A stretch of DNA of 64,000 nt from Paramecium sonneborni (GCA_905182985.1 CAJJDN010000100.1:218399-282398); one strand, 5' to 3'. Shown: positions 37,823 to 51,697, numbered from the stretch's first letter. The notes: a model not told the origin generated them from the sequence alone. A program made the numbers and translations.

Positions 37823-38165
37823 CATGATCTTCTTATACATGTCTATATATTCTATAATGTTTATAATTATTTTAATCTTTTATACTAACTTAAACAAATA
37901 AAATAGACTAATTATGAATAGATGAAAAAATAATAAGCCTAACATTCAAAGTTTTATAAATTATTGAAGAAATATTTTATTCAAAAAAATCAATTTTTTC
38001 AAATTGAAAAAATAATTGTAAATTCAATACTAAGAATCATTGTGAACAAGAAAAATATTGATTAATTTTAAGCAAATCTTTAAGTATTTGTGTAGAAATT
38101 TATTATTAAGTTATAATTTCTTTAAAATTCATCTATAAAAAAAATTGAATAAAATAATTATTAAG
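37823..38165. other. Intergenic, AT-rich
   Basis: 343 bp, mostly A/T, with no supported feature. Confidence 0.55.
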
Positions 38166-38601
38166 ATGGGGAATGATGCAAAGTCTAAATTTTTGAATTA
38201 AGAATATGATGAAGAATGGGAGATAATAGATGCACCTATTCCAAAGAAAATTTTAACTTTACGACAATCCACTTTGAATCAATCGATTTTTACAGTGATA
38301 GAATACCAATAACCAGAAACTGCTTAAATAAAACCATAACCTTTGTTTTCAGGAAATCATCCTGAAAAAAAAACTAAGAAATATTAAATTTCTAAAAGAA
38401 TTCAAGAACTTTAACATTAAATAGGAGGGGAGACTCTTTTTGGTGTAAGAAAAGGATAAGGACCTATATAATTAGGGGAAGAAAAATAATAATAAGTATA
38501 TAATTATTTATAAATGGTAGTTATAACTTGATGATAGACCTTAATTTCCAAGAAAGAATAAAAGAACTTCTGATAGCTTGATGAAATTGCAATTAGATTG
38601 A
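38166..38601 (+). CDS. Small protein with possible N-myristoylation site
   Basis: 136 aa with one 25-nt intron (38496-38520). Begins MGNDAKSK, which fits an N-myristoyl signal (Gly2, Ser/Lys downstream), then an acidic patch (EYDEEWEIID) and a Pro/Gln/Lys-rich body containing GETLFGVRKGQGP. No family recognised. Convergent with the carboxypeptidase gene, 125 bp apart. Confidence 0.6.
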
Positions 38602-38726
38602 TTTAAATTATAATTATTTACTAAACAAAGTTAATTTATTATGATTTAGAATGTTAATAAATATAAATTAGGAAATAAATTGAATAGAAGAAAGAATGAA
38701 ATATTGATACAAAAAATGAACATAAA

Positions 38727-41170
38727 TCAATACATAAAGTTACTTCCTGAATATCTCATGATTTGTCGTTATTAACTAAATGAAGCTAAAAGTAAAATAT
38801 TGTAAATTACTTTTTTAAATTGCTGAATTAACTAAGGAAATGGAATCAACTCTTCCTCTATCAAATTTGGATGTTGTGTTTTTGACAATAAATCTAGTGG
38901 CTGATTGTGATGAAGACTTATAAATATTTCTATTGGGAGTTTGACTAAGATATTCTTCTTATTTTTTTTATTTTCCAATTTGAATTAACCATTATCTATA
39001 CATCCAATCATCAGTTTAACAGCTTTTATCAACCATTATAGGTAATTACTATTCTTTAATAGGTTCAATTTATCTTAATTTTACATGAGGTGGAATTCTG
39101 TAGGTAATATTTTTAGGTTTTTAAGTACTCAATGGAAGTTTATTATCTTATTATTATTATTGGTTTTTGGATGGGGATTCTTATAAAATACTATTTTTTT
39201 AAGTGACTAAGGTTTATTTGGTAGTGATTTATTTTTTTTTAGTATCTAATTATTTAATAAAGTTTTTTTATTTGAGTGAATAAGTTTTAGGTTAAAACAA
39301 TTATACAATTTCATCATCAGATAATTCAGCATCAGATTAACTGGTATCAGATCCTTAATCTTAATCATCAGTTTATGGCATTTTTCCTAATTCTTCAAGA
39401 ATTTACTATTGAATATCAGGAATATTAGTTTAATTTGTAAATTCTTTAGAAGTATCTTTAACAATTTAAGATAATGAATTACAGATACTAATACCACAAT
39501 TAATATAATCTTTGATTTAAAAATGTTTTTTTTATTGACCATAAAAACTACATTCATAAGTATATACCCAATTAATTTTAAGTTCTCTCCAGATTTGAAT
39601 TCTGGCAGTTTTATCCTTAGAACTTTCAACTCTAAAAGTACAAGATGAATAATCCATAAAAGGATTCATTTTAGCCATAAGTAAAGCGAATACCCTTTCT
39701 ATAGTTTTAACTTAAGATGAATAAGCACATCCATAGACAAAAGATGATTATTTCCTTGAATGTCCATGTAAATCAATAACTAAAATGATTTGTCTTTCTT
39801 TACTAAATCCTTTAATATATTTTTTAGCATAATAAACAGTTGGATGTAAATATTTATTTGGTTTTTTCCATCTTCTATTTAAATCACTTCCTTCTAAACC
39901 ACATCTATAATTTCCATTAACAACTCCATCACTATTCATCATAGGAAATATTTTAAAAATGCAATTCTATCTTAAATATTCTGCTTAAGGATTATTAGAA
40001 GTTAAATATTCAATAATTCCTTACATTACATATGATCCTTATGGTTCTCCAGGATGCTATCTAGCTAAAAATACTACACCTTTTCTATATGCTCTTCTTT
40101 ACATAGAATTTGATGTAATTGTTAATACTTCACATGTATTACCACCCAATGTTGTACATAATGATTTTCTAGTTATATGCTAATTCTTTTCAGGATTTAT
40201 AAGAATAGAATTTAAAAATTCTAATAAATTACTATAAGTATATGGATACGAATGTGCAAAATAAACCTTATCATTATTATATTTAAATGTGTAACTGAAT
40301 CGTAATTAGTAGTATTTAGATCTCATTGTCTATGGATATTCCTTTATAAATTAACTCTTAAAGTAACTAATATTAAATCCACCTCTACTCCATTCTTTTT
40401 TATCAATTTCATTCTCTTTTACTGAATATATAGCTGGTTATAGTCCTTCATTAAATAAACTGTTGCTTTTAAGCTAGTATTATTTATTTATCATACATGA
40501 TTAAGTAAATTAAATTAAATTGTTTACCCTGCCTTTGCTCCAGTTACACTAAAGAAAAACCATTATGTATTGCCTCGAGTATTTATATCATTTTATAGGA
40601 TTAGATCATACACATTCTCATCTCTTTTGAAAGCACAAAATAAATTACCAGATTCAAAATTTGAATCAAACTTTAATTAATCAATTTGACATGGCATTAA
40701 CTTTTAATCAAATAGGGGATCTCCTCGAAAATACACTCGTGGATATTATCTATTAAATCTAATGCTAAATCAACTTCTTAAAATTAACAAATAGCGTTGA
40801 AAAATATGTTCTATCGTTAGGACTTCGTTTCGATAAATCTAATTGATCAAATCGTTTGTAAACCAACTTTTATTTATTCTCTTCAAAATATTCAAGTAAT
40901 GTTCTCTCTTCATATTATGTTGTTTCAATAGGCTATTGAATACTCTAAATTTCTTCAATGAATGTCGAATAAAACTGATTGAATTAAGGCAAAGGTCTTG
41001 ACTTTTCGAAAAATAAATTCTCACTTTAAGGGATATAAAGATTTAACATCGATATCAATAGTCAATTTTCGTGGCATTAATTCATTCGCTGGAGGTAATT
41101 TTGTTAAAGTCTCATAAACTTTAGCATCATCTTCACTTGAACTATTGTTGTTTTTATTTTTGGAATTCAT
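38727..41170 (-). CDS. Cytosolic carboxypeptidase, M14 family (CCP/AGBL-like)
   Basis: About 790 aa. The CCP N-terminal domain (FDSNFESGNL ... NTQWFFFSVTGAK) precedes the M14 catalytic domain: zinc motif HPGE in ARQHPGEPQGSY, GSDLNRRWKKP, and DLHGHSRK with the third zinc His. Family members trim glutamate side chains or C-terminal residues of tubulin, which suits a ciliate. The tail is Gln/Lys-rich. Introns include one near 40500 and one of 25 nt near 38790. Two joins in the N-terminal part do not work: near 41040 and near 40770 the coding frame changes without a usable GT..AG intron, so the first 120 residues are uncertain (an alternative ATG lies at about 41053). Confidence 0.85.
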
Positions 41171-41311
41171 ATTACTATTTAATTAAAAATAATACAAAAA
41201 AACTTTCCAGTTATTTAACCATTAATTTTCAACTCTATTCAAAATTCATTTAGACAAATTCATTAATTATACTCATAGTATATAAAATCATTATAATTTT
41301 TAAAATGTGGT

Positions 41312-44204
41312 TCATTATTTAAGTTTAGAAATCGATTTACGATAAGATCTATTTTAAAGTACTGCTTTTTCATATTCCATAGCCAAATCAGCATATTGTA
41401 TACTAATTTTTGCTGTTAATTACTCAGCATAGTCTTATTCTTACTGAGCATGATTAGCTTCTTATTTAAACTATTCTATTAAAGTTTCCAATTCTCTTAT
41501 TTTTATTGTATGACTCAAATTTGAATTACCCAATTCATTTTATAAATTTAAAATCTCCTTTCTCAATATTCTTTCATTTTCATTCAGAGAATTTATTTAC
41601 TATTAGAGCATTAAAGTATCATTTTGTTATATAGTTTATTGTGGAGGATTCTTAACGATTTTCTTATCCTTCAATTCTATTATTTACTCTTCAAATACTT
41701 TTATCTTACCTAATCATATATGAATCTATTTTTACCCTTTAATTAGTCAATTATGGCTTCTTTTTCCTCTTCAATTTCATTTTACTTTTTTTAAAATTAA
41801 CTCTCTTGTTGTTCCAATTTTTATTCCATTTTATTAATCTTAGTTTAGAACTCATTCTTCTGTTATAATAAAATTCGATTATTCTAATCATTAATTGAAT
41901 CCAACTCACTTTAATGATCTAATTTAAGATGATTTATTTCTTAATGCAAACTTTCTATTTCTTGTTCTAATTATCTTTACACAACTGTAAAATTAAGTCT
42001 TTCATTTCCGACTTCATTCTATAAATCTACCATTTCCTTTTTTAATGCTCTTTCTCTCTCATTTAATCTATTTATTTCTGCTAATAATTCTATATCTCCT
42101 TTTTATTATAATTATTCTAGTTGTGCTTTCAAAACTTCAATTTCAAATGTCTTATTTATATCCGAACTTGAAATTGACATTCTCTAATCAAATATTGAAT
42201 GTCGATGTTAATCTTACTTATTTACTTAATTTGCTATCTAAATCTCTCTGATTTTGTTATCATATTATTCAATCATCTTATTACTTTTTTCTGTTAATAT
42301 TTATAACTATTCTTCTGTAAATTTTTTAGCTTCTTTTTCTTCTGCAATTTCTCTTTCTTTCTTTTTTAATACTATTTCCATCTTTCTTATCTTACTAAGT
42401 TCCTATTCATATTGTTTTGTAATCTCTTATATTTTTTATTCATATAATTTCTCTTTTTTATAATTCTCTTATTTTATTTCATTCATTTATTTATTACTTT
42501 CCTCTCTAATCTTAAATGATTCATCTTAAAGTTATTTTTACAATTAAGATATTTAAATTTATTTTTATTAAATCTGTTAATTATTATTTTCTTCTATTTA
42601 TTTAATTTCATTTTTGTACTTTTACTCCTACTTTTTCAACATTTATTCTTATTAACTTAATTTTTCTTCAGTTTATTCAATTTAATGGATCATTTCTTAC
42701 TCTTTTCGTTAATATTGTTCTTCCTGAATCATCATCATTTTTAGATACTTTTATTCCACATCATAAACAGCATCATCAATGTTTGTATTTTGTTCACTTA
42801 ATTCTTTAATTTTATGAATAAATTCAGATTATTAATTTTCTTTTTCTTATTTTAATTATTCTACATAATGTCTTAAATCTTAAAAATTTTATCTATCAAC
42901 AACTTATTATTCCTCAAAAGCTTTAATTTATCTTAAACTATCTTAATACTACAAATATACAAATTAAATTACTTTTTAATCCTGCAATTATAATTTTTCA
43001 ACATATTAATTAAGTTCTTCCTACAATCCAAATTAATATGTATTCTTCAATTATAACTCCTCCTCAAGGTTCTTAAGTTCTTATGAATAAGAAATCTCAT
43101 TAGCTTAAAATTTTTAAATCAAATCAACCAATTCTTAATATTAAGGTTTATCTTTTAAATTCTCTTCAACCTACACTCGAGTTAAACTTTCTTCATTCAA
43201 TCGTTCAATTTCTTATTACTTTTACTTATTTTCTTCAATCAATAGTAAATTCTTTTGTTCGAGCTCAGAAATCTTTTATTATTTGTATAACAATGTACCT
43301 TATTTTCAAATTCTCTTAATTAAATTTCTTATTGATCTATTTTTTGTTAAGACAAATTAATCTTGGCTTATTCACTTATAAGCAATGTCGTTTATTCATT
43401 TAACTATTTATTTAATTTAAAAAGATCCAACTTAGCTTTTCTAGTAGTTTCAAACAATTGTTTATCTTTTTCACTTAATTAAATTTAATATTCTTTTTCT
43501 AATTCTTAAATCTTTTGATCACTATTTTCACTAGTTTATTGCAAACCATTCTTCAATTCATTTTCTTTTTAATCAAGACTCTATTTTAATTATTTAATTT
43601 TCTCTTCTAATTTTTCTATTTACTTAACTGATTCAGATTACTAAAATGTATTGCAAATATACTTACTTTTATATCTAGTTATTGTGCAAGATCTTTAATC
43701 TCCTCTTTTAGAGAATTGATTTATTCATCTTTACTTTGACAAGCTTCGGTATAGCATTCGTACAATTTAATCACCTCAGGTTAATAATTGCCTTGATTTG
43801 TTTGAATTTTTGTTAAAATCTATTAAAGAGAAGGAAAATCTTCTTGAAAATCCTTCCTTGGTTGAAAGTCTTCATCTGTTGAACCAGAGGCTCTTCTTTT
43901 TTTTAAGGCTTCTATTTCTTCTATTAACAATAAATTTTTTTTTTCGGTTTCGCTCAACTTAAAATATGAATTTTATAGCTACTTTCAATTTAAGTTCATT
44001 TATCTGTATTTCAAAACGATTGATCTATTCAGTATTATTTTAAACAATAGATTTCTCATTTTCAATTTTCGCATTTAGTTCAGTCTATTGCTTTTTGTTT
44101 CTAAATATCTCTAATCTCAATTTTCTTTCAAGCTCACCTATCTGCTAGTCTTTCTCGTTGATAGTTTTCTTTAGTAACTATATATCATCTTCTGAATTAT
44201 TCAT
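41312..44204 (-). CDS. Long coiled-coil protein
   Basis: About 940 aa, almost entirely heptad coiled coil rich in Glu, Gln, Lys and Leu (INEKDQQIGELERKL, SLKEEIKDLAQQLD). Introns seen include a 25-nt one near 43960 and a 26-nt one near 43655. Near residue 120 a short break with RRASGSTDEDF separates two coil blocks. It may be a basal-body, centrosomal or Golgin-like scaffold, but coiled coils are poor evidence for function. The C-terminus reads NRSYRKSISKLKQ. I checked both ends but not every internal intron. Confidence 0.75.
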
Positions 44205-44804
44205 AATATGGATTAGTAATAAAAGATAAATAAATTATTTTAACAACCTATTTTCTATTTAAGCAGAAAACTAAATTTTTATAACTAAATCAATTGCAAT
44301 TAGATATTAGAAAATAACTTTATATTCCTCTAATGATGATCTTGCAAGTAAATCTAATAACATGTATAATTAAATCATAATAGAAATCACTTTTAGAACA
44401 ATTAAATATATATAAGGTTAAGAAATACATAAGTAAATAGAAAATTTAAAATGAGTTATATAAAAGATGGTATTTCTATTATTGGAAATGTCCAAATAGT
44501 TATAGAAATATCAAAAATTAATTTAATTTAATCTATAATTGTTTACAAAATGATATTTAATAAATTAATAAGATATAATTATATATTAGTTTAATATGAT
44601 ATGCTAAGGAGAAGCTTGATAAAAATAATGTTGGTTTATTGTTATAAAAATATTATAAAGTAATAAGTAATATGAGGAATTAAAACAAAAACATAATAAT
44701 AAAAATAGAAGAATATATATTTTAAAGAAATAATTGAAAAACGGGTTTTTTTTTTAATGTCTCTTCTGTGTTGGATGTGATTATATTTCATTATTAATTT
44801 TAAA
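44205..44804. other. Intergenic between divergent genes
   Basis: 600 bp of AT-rich sequence holding the promoters of the coiled-coil and trichocyst genes. No further feature is visible. Confidence 0.6.
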
Positions 44805-45979
44805 ATGGCAAGAATAATTCCTGTATTGACACTTATCTTGGCAGTGGCTACTGCAAGAGTAACAAGAAGCGAGAGTCCAAAGGAAGTGTTGGCTTAAATC
44901 AACAAGGATTCATTCGGAAACTCAGTATTGTCAGTCCTTCAACTTTAATTGGCAACAGGAGGACCAGTTGGAGAAATTTAAATCCTTTTAAACAACATTG
45001 CTTCATAACTAAATGGAGACTAAAAGAAAGCTGACAAGGTTCACGAAAGCGACACAGTTGCCTTTGAAAAGGTATCTAAAATAGTATAAATATTGAATAG
45101 ATCATTGCTGACTTAGAATAAGAAATTGCTTATCACTAAAGTTAGATCGTAGCACTTTCCAACTTGAGAGATTCAACAACTGAAGCTTTAGGTGAAGCTG
45201 AATAAGAAGTAAGAGTTGTTACAAGTGATATTGCTAACAATGAGAAGAGCTTTGCTGATGAATAAGCTACAAGAAATTCATAACACGAAACATGGGTTAG
45301 AAAAGATGCTGAACATGTTGATTAAATGGATGCTATTGATGAAGCCTCAAAGATTGTTTAACATTTATAAGCTGGTGTTGCTTTTGCTCAACTCAAGAGC
45401 AGATTTGAAAAAGTCTAAGCTAAATTGATGGAAAGTAAACACGCTTTGTTTAAAGTATGATGGTTTTTCTTATTCATAATAGCCACTTATCAATGCTTTA
45501 ACATAATTAGCCTCAAAGGTTGACAACAAGAGTATTATCAAGATTTTGGAACTCTTAGCTTAAATCAGATAATAATTGGTTGCTAGCAGAGCATCACTCC
45601 TTGCCACAGAAGAAAGATAAGCTGCCAACTGGGAAGTCTAAAGCAGTCACTTATCAGAAGAACACAAGAGATTAGTTGAAAGAAAGGCTTTCTTAGAAAA
45701 CTCAATTGTTCAATTCAAAGTCACCATCTAAGAGGCTGTTGAAGACTTAGAAGATTAAACTGTATTTATTAAGTTAATTCATTATAGTTATTCCTTGAAG
45801 ATGCTGAAGATTCATTGGCTATTCAATAAAGATGGGCTGCAGAATAAGAAGCTTAATATGAAGCCTAAACTTTTGAAAGAGAATAATAATTGGAAGTTGT
45901 TGAAAGACTTTAAGAAGTCCTTACCTCTAAAGTGAGTGCTGCCTCAGAATTTCTTTAAGTTAGAGAAGAGGTCTTTTGA
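44805..45979 (+). CDS. Trichocyst matrix protein (TMP), second member
   Basis: 363 aa with introns at 45072-45100, 45455-45482 and 45762-45787. Signal peptide (RIIPVLTLILAVATARV), a pro-region (GNSVLSVLQLQLATGGPVGE), then two coiled-coil halves with TMP-like features (NNEKSFADEQATRNSQHETW; RLVERKAFLENSIVQF). TMPs are cleaved into polypeptides that build the trichocyst core. G+C-richer codons than in most neighbours suggest high expression. It shares architecture, but little direct sequence, with the TMP at 28495. Confidence 0.9.
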
Positions 45980-46065
45980 TTAATGAATTATCAAAAATAT
46001 TAATATCAATATATAATTATTCAATTTATAGCCAAATTATCTGTTAATTATTTAATTTAAAATAC

Positions 46066-48256
46066 ATGGAAAACATTCAAGTTGTGGTTCGGATCAGACC
46101 TTCTAACGGAGCTGAAAGAGATAACAACGATCTTGAAATTTGGTCTGTTCAGAATCAGGACACAATATCTATCTCTAATGATAGATTCAATGATTTAGTA
46201 AGAATGAGAAAGTTTGTACCAGGATAGAGAGTTGAATTCACATTCAGTATTACCTTTATCATTAATTAAAAATAGACTAATGTTTTGATTCCAAACACTC
46301 CACCAAATTCATCTATTAATAATAAATTTAGAGGATTACATTATCATCCTTATAAGGTATAAATGGCACAGTGTTCATGTATGGATAGACAGGTAGTGGA
46401 AAGACATATACTATGATGGGTTACGATTAAGAGGATGGAATTCTCAAACAAGGGTTGAAAGATTTATTTTCAGAAATTTCAAAACATTCTGATAGATAGT
46501 ATTTTTTAAGATGCAGTTACGTTGAAATCTATACAGATTAAGTGTATGATTTATTGGCAACTCAGGAAAAATTGAGTGACACTCTCTTAATCAATGAAGA
46601 CTTCAATAAAGAATTTGTTATTAAAGGAGCTGTTGAAGAGGTAGTCACCAACATAAACGAAATTATGGATATATTACAATTCGGAGAAAGTAATCGTCAT
46701 TTTGCTTCAACTGTTATGAATCATTGTAGTAGTCGATCCCATACAATTTTTAGACTTTATGTAAGATGTGTTCCCAATACTATTGGGCCTAATTCTGTGA
46801 TTACAGAGTCTATTCTGAATTTTGTTGATTTGGCTGGATCAGAAAAAATCAATATACATGATTCTATTCTTAAAAAGCGAGGAACCTCAGCTGGTGGAAG
46901 TGGAACTTAATTAAAAGATAGGCAAAATGAATCTAAACATATTAATAAAAGTTTATTCTTTTTGACTTAAGTTATTTCATTGAGAGCATAAGAGAAGAAG
47001 TAATTATCACTTAAACATTTTTTAGCGATTTACACATTCCATACAGAAATTCACCATTAACTAAAATTTTAAGATCTTCTCTTGGTGGTAATTCCAGAAC
47101 TGCCATCATTCTATGTGTCAATCCATGTTATAGTTAATTTGAATAGACTTTGTCAACTTTAAGATTTGGTACTAATGCTAAAAAGATAGAAAACAATGTT
47201 TCCAAAAATATTGTTGGATTTGATAATGATGAGAGTCTTAATAGAGTAATCAAGGATTATGAAATTAAAATTAATGAGCTACAAAAAGCGAGAGTTGATG
47301 ATAAACAATAATAAGAGATGATGTTAAAGATAATTCAAAAATTAGAAGAATAACGAAAAATATTTAAATAATAATTCACAACCTCTGATCATATTCAAGC
47401 CATGATTAATAAAGATCTCCCCTATTAATGGACTCATTTGCATTATCATGGAGTCGGAGTATTATGGGTTCCTGAAAAAGGTACCAGGGATGTTTAAGTT
47501 AAATAAGATGTAATAGATTCTTTTGGAACTATAAAAAAATATCAAGAATTATAGGAAGAATTCATAATTTTAAAATCAGAAAAATAGACTTTGGAAAATC
47601 AAGTCAAAGAATTGAAATAAAAATAGTAAGACACAATAATATAAACCAAAAAGCGATATGCTGGTTAAAAGGCAAAAACTAGAAAATATAAATAATTAAG
47701 TAAAGATCTATAAGAAGAAAAAAATAAATTGTAGAAGATAGCACTTTGTTATCATAATATGATAGAAATGGATGAAATGATATTGTTGAATAATGATACT
47801 TTAGATTAAATGACTGAGAATCTTCAAATTTTGATGTAAAACATTTACAAAGTGAAATTAAAGAAAGAAATTAAATAGAAGGGTGGGAATAGTGAAAGTT
47901 TGAAATTAGTTACATCCAAACCGATAAAATATCCAAAATATTTGTTTGATACATCTGCCATTAATGTTTAATTTTGGGATAATGTTGATATAAAGAAGAC
48001 AGAAGAATAATAAAATAAGAGTGAGATTGAATCATTTTAAAGTTACTTTTAATCTCAATTGAATATGAGTAGCAGTCCAATATATTTGGATTTTTAAGGG
48101 ACAACTTAATAATTAAAGGAGCCATTAAAACATATTTGTTCTCATGAGAAGATTAGTTAATCAAAGATAGGGAAAGAGAATTACGAACCAATATTGAAAA
48201 GAAATTCTAGCTTGGAAGTGTCTGATGAATTAAATTTTCGTAGTTATTTTAGATGA
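46066..48256 (+). CDS. Kinesin motor protein, N-terminal motor
   Basis: 711 aa with introns at 46247-46275 and 47000-47025. The motor domain opens with [17 protein letters not shown]-loop GQTGSGKT, switch [12 protein letters not shown], switch [10 protein letters not shown] and the [17 protein letters not shown] helix are all present. The stalk after residue 370 is coiled coil, followed by a Ser/Gln-rich tail. It is a plus-end type architecture, but the subfamily is unclear; loop 12 contains an insert ([13 protein letters not shown]). The last ~500 nt (from 47760) recur after both N gaps as partial copies. Confidence 0.92.
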
Positions 48257-48285
48257 GCAATAATTAATATACTATTTAAATTAAA

Positions 48286-49383
48286 ATGGGTGATGAATTT
48301 CCAGTACCTAAACCTAAAGTAAGAATGGAAGGTAATGTATTAACAGAAGAGGAATACTTGCGAAGATTAGAAATAATAATAAAAAGAGACTATTACCCTG
48401 AATTATTCAAACTTGATAAAATGAAAAATGAAGATGGGTAATATTTTTAAATAATCAGAAATTAGAAATCTCGATGAAAATATGTCTTTAAGTCAATTCT
48501 TGAGCACTTACACTTCTGATGAAAATGTTACATTAAATCAAATAATAACAAAGAATGATGATTAATGGTATTAGAAACATGCATGGATGTTTTAAGTAGA
48601 AGAATAACATAAACTTAAATAAGCAGCACTTCAATCAGATAAATTATAGCATATGATAGAAGGAAATAGAGAAAATAACATCCAATTAAATGAATACAAA
48701 GCTTTGAATCCATTGTATTTTAGAATGGACCCTAGAAATGAAAAGTATAAATAAAATGTATTTAGATTACAACCAGCAATCTAAGAACTAAAAGAGACAG
48801 ACAATTCATTAAATTTATAAAAAGTGGAGATAAAGAATACAAGATTCTCTGATCATCATAAACCTTTAGAATTTGCAATTAATTAAATAGACCAAAAATT
48901 GTAAAAGAGGAAACTTTAAGAATGTTTAAATGCATAGGGTGTTAATGTCTTTTATGGAAGTACTCCAAATTTGGTTGGAGCCTAAAGGTTTGAAGATGAT
49001 GACATGTTAGGTCTTTTTTCACCTGCTCCTCAAAATATGAAAACTCCATTGATGACTTGGGGAGAAATTGGAGAAACTCCAGTCTAATTAGATAGATCTT
49101 ATATGATTCCTCCAAGTTCTTAAAGAGATAAAGTGGGTTCGAATCTCACTTAATAATTGAATGTTAAGAAGAGAAATGAATAGAAATAATAAGAAGAGTA
49201 TGAATTCATTCTATTTTAAGATTACTAAAGAGAAGGTTGAGTTCAATCACACCTCATAGAATTAGTAGTTCCATTTCCTCTAGAGTCAATTCTGAATAAA
49301 TTAAGAACTTTTTAGATAGAAGAGGCTCTACCAATCATTTTACTCCCTTAGGCCCTAAGAGCAAGAACATCAAAAAATAATGA
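48286..49383 (+). CDS. ESS2: ESS2/DGCR14-like splicing factor (copy 1)
   Basis: 348 aa with introns at 48438-48465 (28 nt) and 49198-49220 (23 nt). Matches the ESS2 family along its length: VLTEEEYLRRLEIIIKRDYY at the start, then SQFLSTYTSDENVTLNQI, the HAW block, the TRFSDHHKPLEF segment and PLMTWGEIGETPV. ESS2 proteins are nuclear and associate with the spliceosome C complex. It lies 29 bp after the kinesin stop. Two further copies, identical as far as I compared, follow at 50496-51593 and 55421-56518. Confidence 0.9.
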
Positions 49384-49487
49384 ATTATATATGGTCGATC
49401 TTTTGTTACCTCTAATTAAAATATATATAAAATTTAAATAGTAATAAATATTTATAAAACAACAAAATATCCAACAAATAAATATAA

Positions 49488-49968
49488 TCAAATCTAATAA
49501 CCTAGGATTTCAAAGTATTCCTTAATTATATTAACATTATCAGAATATTTTTCAATTAATTAATTGGCGACCTCAGTCATGAATTCATTAAAGTCTTTAA
49601 TATCTTGTTCAGGTTTGAAGTATAACTTTTTTAATGAATTGATATCTGAATCATTTAAGAAAAACCCAATGATGTCAACCAATAAATCGATTGCAATTGG
49701 AGATTCAGCCAAATCATATACTTTATCTTCATTCAAAGCCTAAATATATTATTATTTATTTACCTTTTAAGTGGCCTTTTTTACAATTTCATCTTTAGCC
49801 TCTGCTTTACTCAACAATTCATAAACCATTTAAGCTCTTTCAATATTTCGCTTTAATAGTCTATCTAAAATTATTATTTAATTCTATACATGAAAGAAGT
49901 TATTCAAAGAATATTTCAAAGAATTTTTAGATTGCTTCATCTGATGATCCAATTCTTTTTAATTCTTC
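49488..49968 (-). CDS. eIF4G C-terminal fragment (copy 1), cut by gap
   Basis: Same sequence as the 3' end of the full gene at 51698-54256, ending ...EILGYQI and running into the N at 49969. Includes the 24-nt and 25-nt introns of that region. Probably the end of the same gene shown twice by the assembly. Confidence 0.85.
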
Positions 49969-49969
49969 N
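49969..49969. other. Assembly gap (single N)
   Basis: One N flanked by two copies of the same 2.2-kb sequence, so it marks a contig join and not a single unknown base. Confidence 0.95.
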
Positions 49970-50466
49970 TGATAGAAATGGATGAAATGATATTGTTGAA
50001 TAATGATACTTTAGATTAAATGACTGAGAATCTTCAAATTTTGATGTAAAACATTTACAAAGTGAAATTAAAGAAAGAAATTAAATAGAAGGGTGGGAAT
50101 AGTGAAAGTTTGAAATTAGTTACATCCAAACCGATAAAATATCCAAAATATTTGTTTGATACATCTGCCATTAATGTTTAATTTTGGGATAATGTTGATA
50201 TAAAGAAGACAGAAGAATAATAAAATAAGAGTGAGATTGAATCATTTTAAAGTTACTTTTAATCTCAATTGAATATGAGTAGCAGTCCAATATATTTGGA
50301 TTTTTAAGGGACAACTTAATAATTAAAGGAGCCATTAAAACATATTTGTTCTCATGAGAAGATTAGTTAATCAAAGATAGGGAAAGAGAATTACGAACCA
50401 ATATTGAAAAGAAATTCTAGCTTGGAAGTGTCTGATGAATTAAATTTTCGTAGTTATTTTAGATGA
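49970..50466 (+). CDS. Kinesin C-terminal fragment (copy 2)
   Basis: The last ~165 codons of the kinesin at 46066-48256, without a start and without a motor. Ends ...RSYFR at TGA 50464. A duplicate by assembly or by rearrangement; no independent function is implied. Confidence 0.85.
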
Positions 50467-50495
50467 GCAATAATTAATATACTATTTAAATTAAA

Positions 50496-51593
50496 ATGGG
50501 TGATGAATTTCCAGTACCTAAACCTAAAGTAAGAATGGAAGGTAATGTATTAACAGAAGAGGAATACTTGCGAAGATTAGAAATAATAATAAAAAGAGAC
50601 TATTACCCTGAATTATTCAAACTTGATAAAATGAAAAATGAAGATGGGTAATATTTTTAAATAATCAGAAATTAGAAATCTCGATGAAAATATGTCTTTA
50701 AGTCAATTCTTGAGCACTTACACTTCTGATGAAAATGTTACATTAAATCAAATAATAACAAAGAATGATGATTAATGGTATTAGAAACATGCATGGATGT
50801 TTTAAGTAGAAGAATAACATAAACTTAAATAAGCAGCACTTCAATCAGATAAATTATAGCATATGATAGAAGGAAATAGAGAAAATAACATCCAATTAAA
50901 TGAATACAAAGCTTTGAATCCATTGTATTTTAGAATGGACCCTAGAAATGAAAAGTATAAATAAAATGTATTTAGATTACAACCAGCAATCTAAGAACTA
51001 AAAGAGACAGACAATTCATTAAATTTATAAAAAGTGGAGATAAAGAATACAAGATTCTCTGATCATCATAAACCTTTAGAATTTGCAATTAATTAAATAG
51101 ACCAAAAATTGTAAAAGAGGAAACTTTAAGAATGTTTAAATGCATAGGGTGTTAATGTCTTTTATGGAAGTACTCCAAATTTGGTTGGAGCCTAAAGGTT
51201 TGAAGATGATGACATGTTAGGTCTTTTTTCACCTGCTCCTCAAAATATGAAAACTCCATTGATGACTTGGGGAGAAATTGGAGAAACTCCAGTCTAATTA
51301 GATAGATCTTATATGATTCCTCCAAGTTCTTAAAGAGATAAAGTGGGTTCGAATCTCACTTAATAATTGAATGTTAAGAAGAGAAATGAATAGAAATAAT
51401 AAGAAGAGTATGAATTCATTCTATTTTAAGATTACTAAAGAGAAGGTTGAGTTCAATCACACCTCATAGAATTAGTAGTTCCATTTCCTCTAGAGTCAAT
51501 TCTGAATAAATTAAGAACTTTTTAGATAGAAGAGGCTCTACCAATCATTTTACTCCCTTAGGCCCTAAGAGCAAGAACATCAAAAAATAATGA
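50496..51593 (+). CDS. ESS2: ESS2/DGCR14-like splicing factor (copy 2)
   Basis: Same gene as 48286-49383, shifted by 2210 bp, with the same two introns. No difference seen. Complete and intact, but probably the same locus. Confidence 0.85.
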
Positions 51594-51697
51594 ATTATAT
51601 ATGGTCGATCTTTTGTTACCTCTAATTAAAATATATATAAAATTTAAATAGTAATAAATATTTATAAAACAACAAAATATCCAACAAATAAATATAA

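Larger units (their letters stand above)
47760..49968. repeat. Repeated block, copy 1 (kinesin 3' end, ESS2, eIF4G 3' end)
   Basis: 2209 bp ending directly at the N at 49969. The same sequence begins again at 49970 (offset 2210 bp) and, from within it, at 55061. I found no mismatch in the lines compared. The block starts inside the kinesin coding region and ends inside eIF4G, as expected for overlapping contig ends rather than a gene-level duplication. Confidence 0.9.

Noticed and set aside
49133..49149. Perfect tRNA T-arm look-alike GTGGGTTCGAATCTCAC (also at 51343 and 56268)
   Set aside because: It lies in the ESS2 coding region, and there is no matching acceptor stem, D-arm or anticodon arm upstream.
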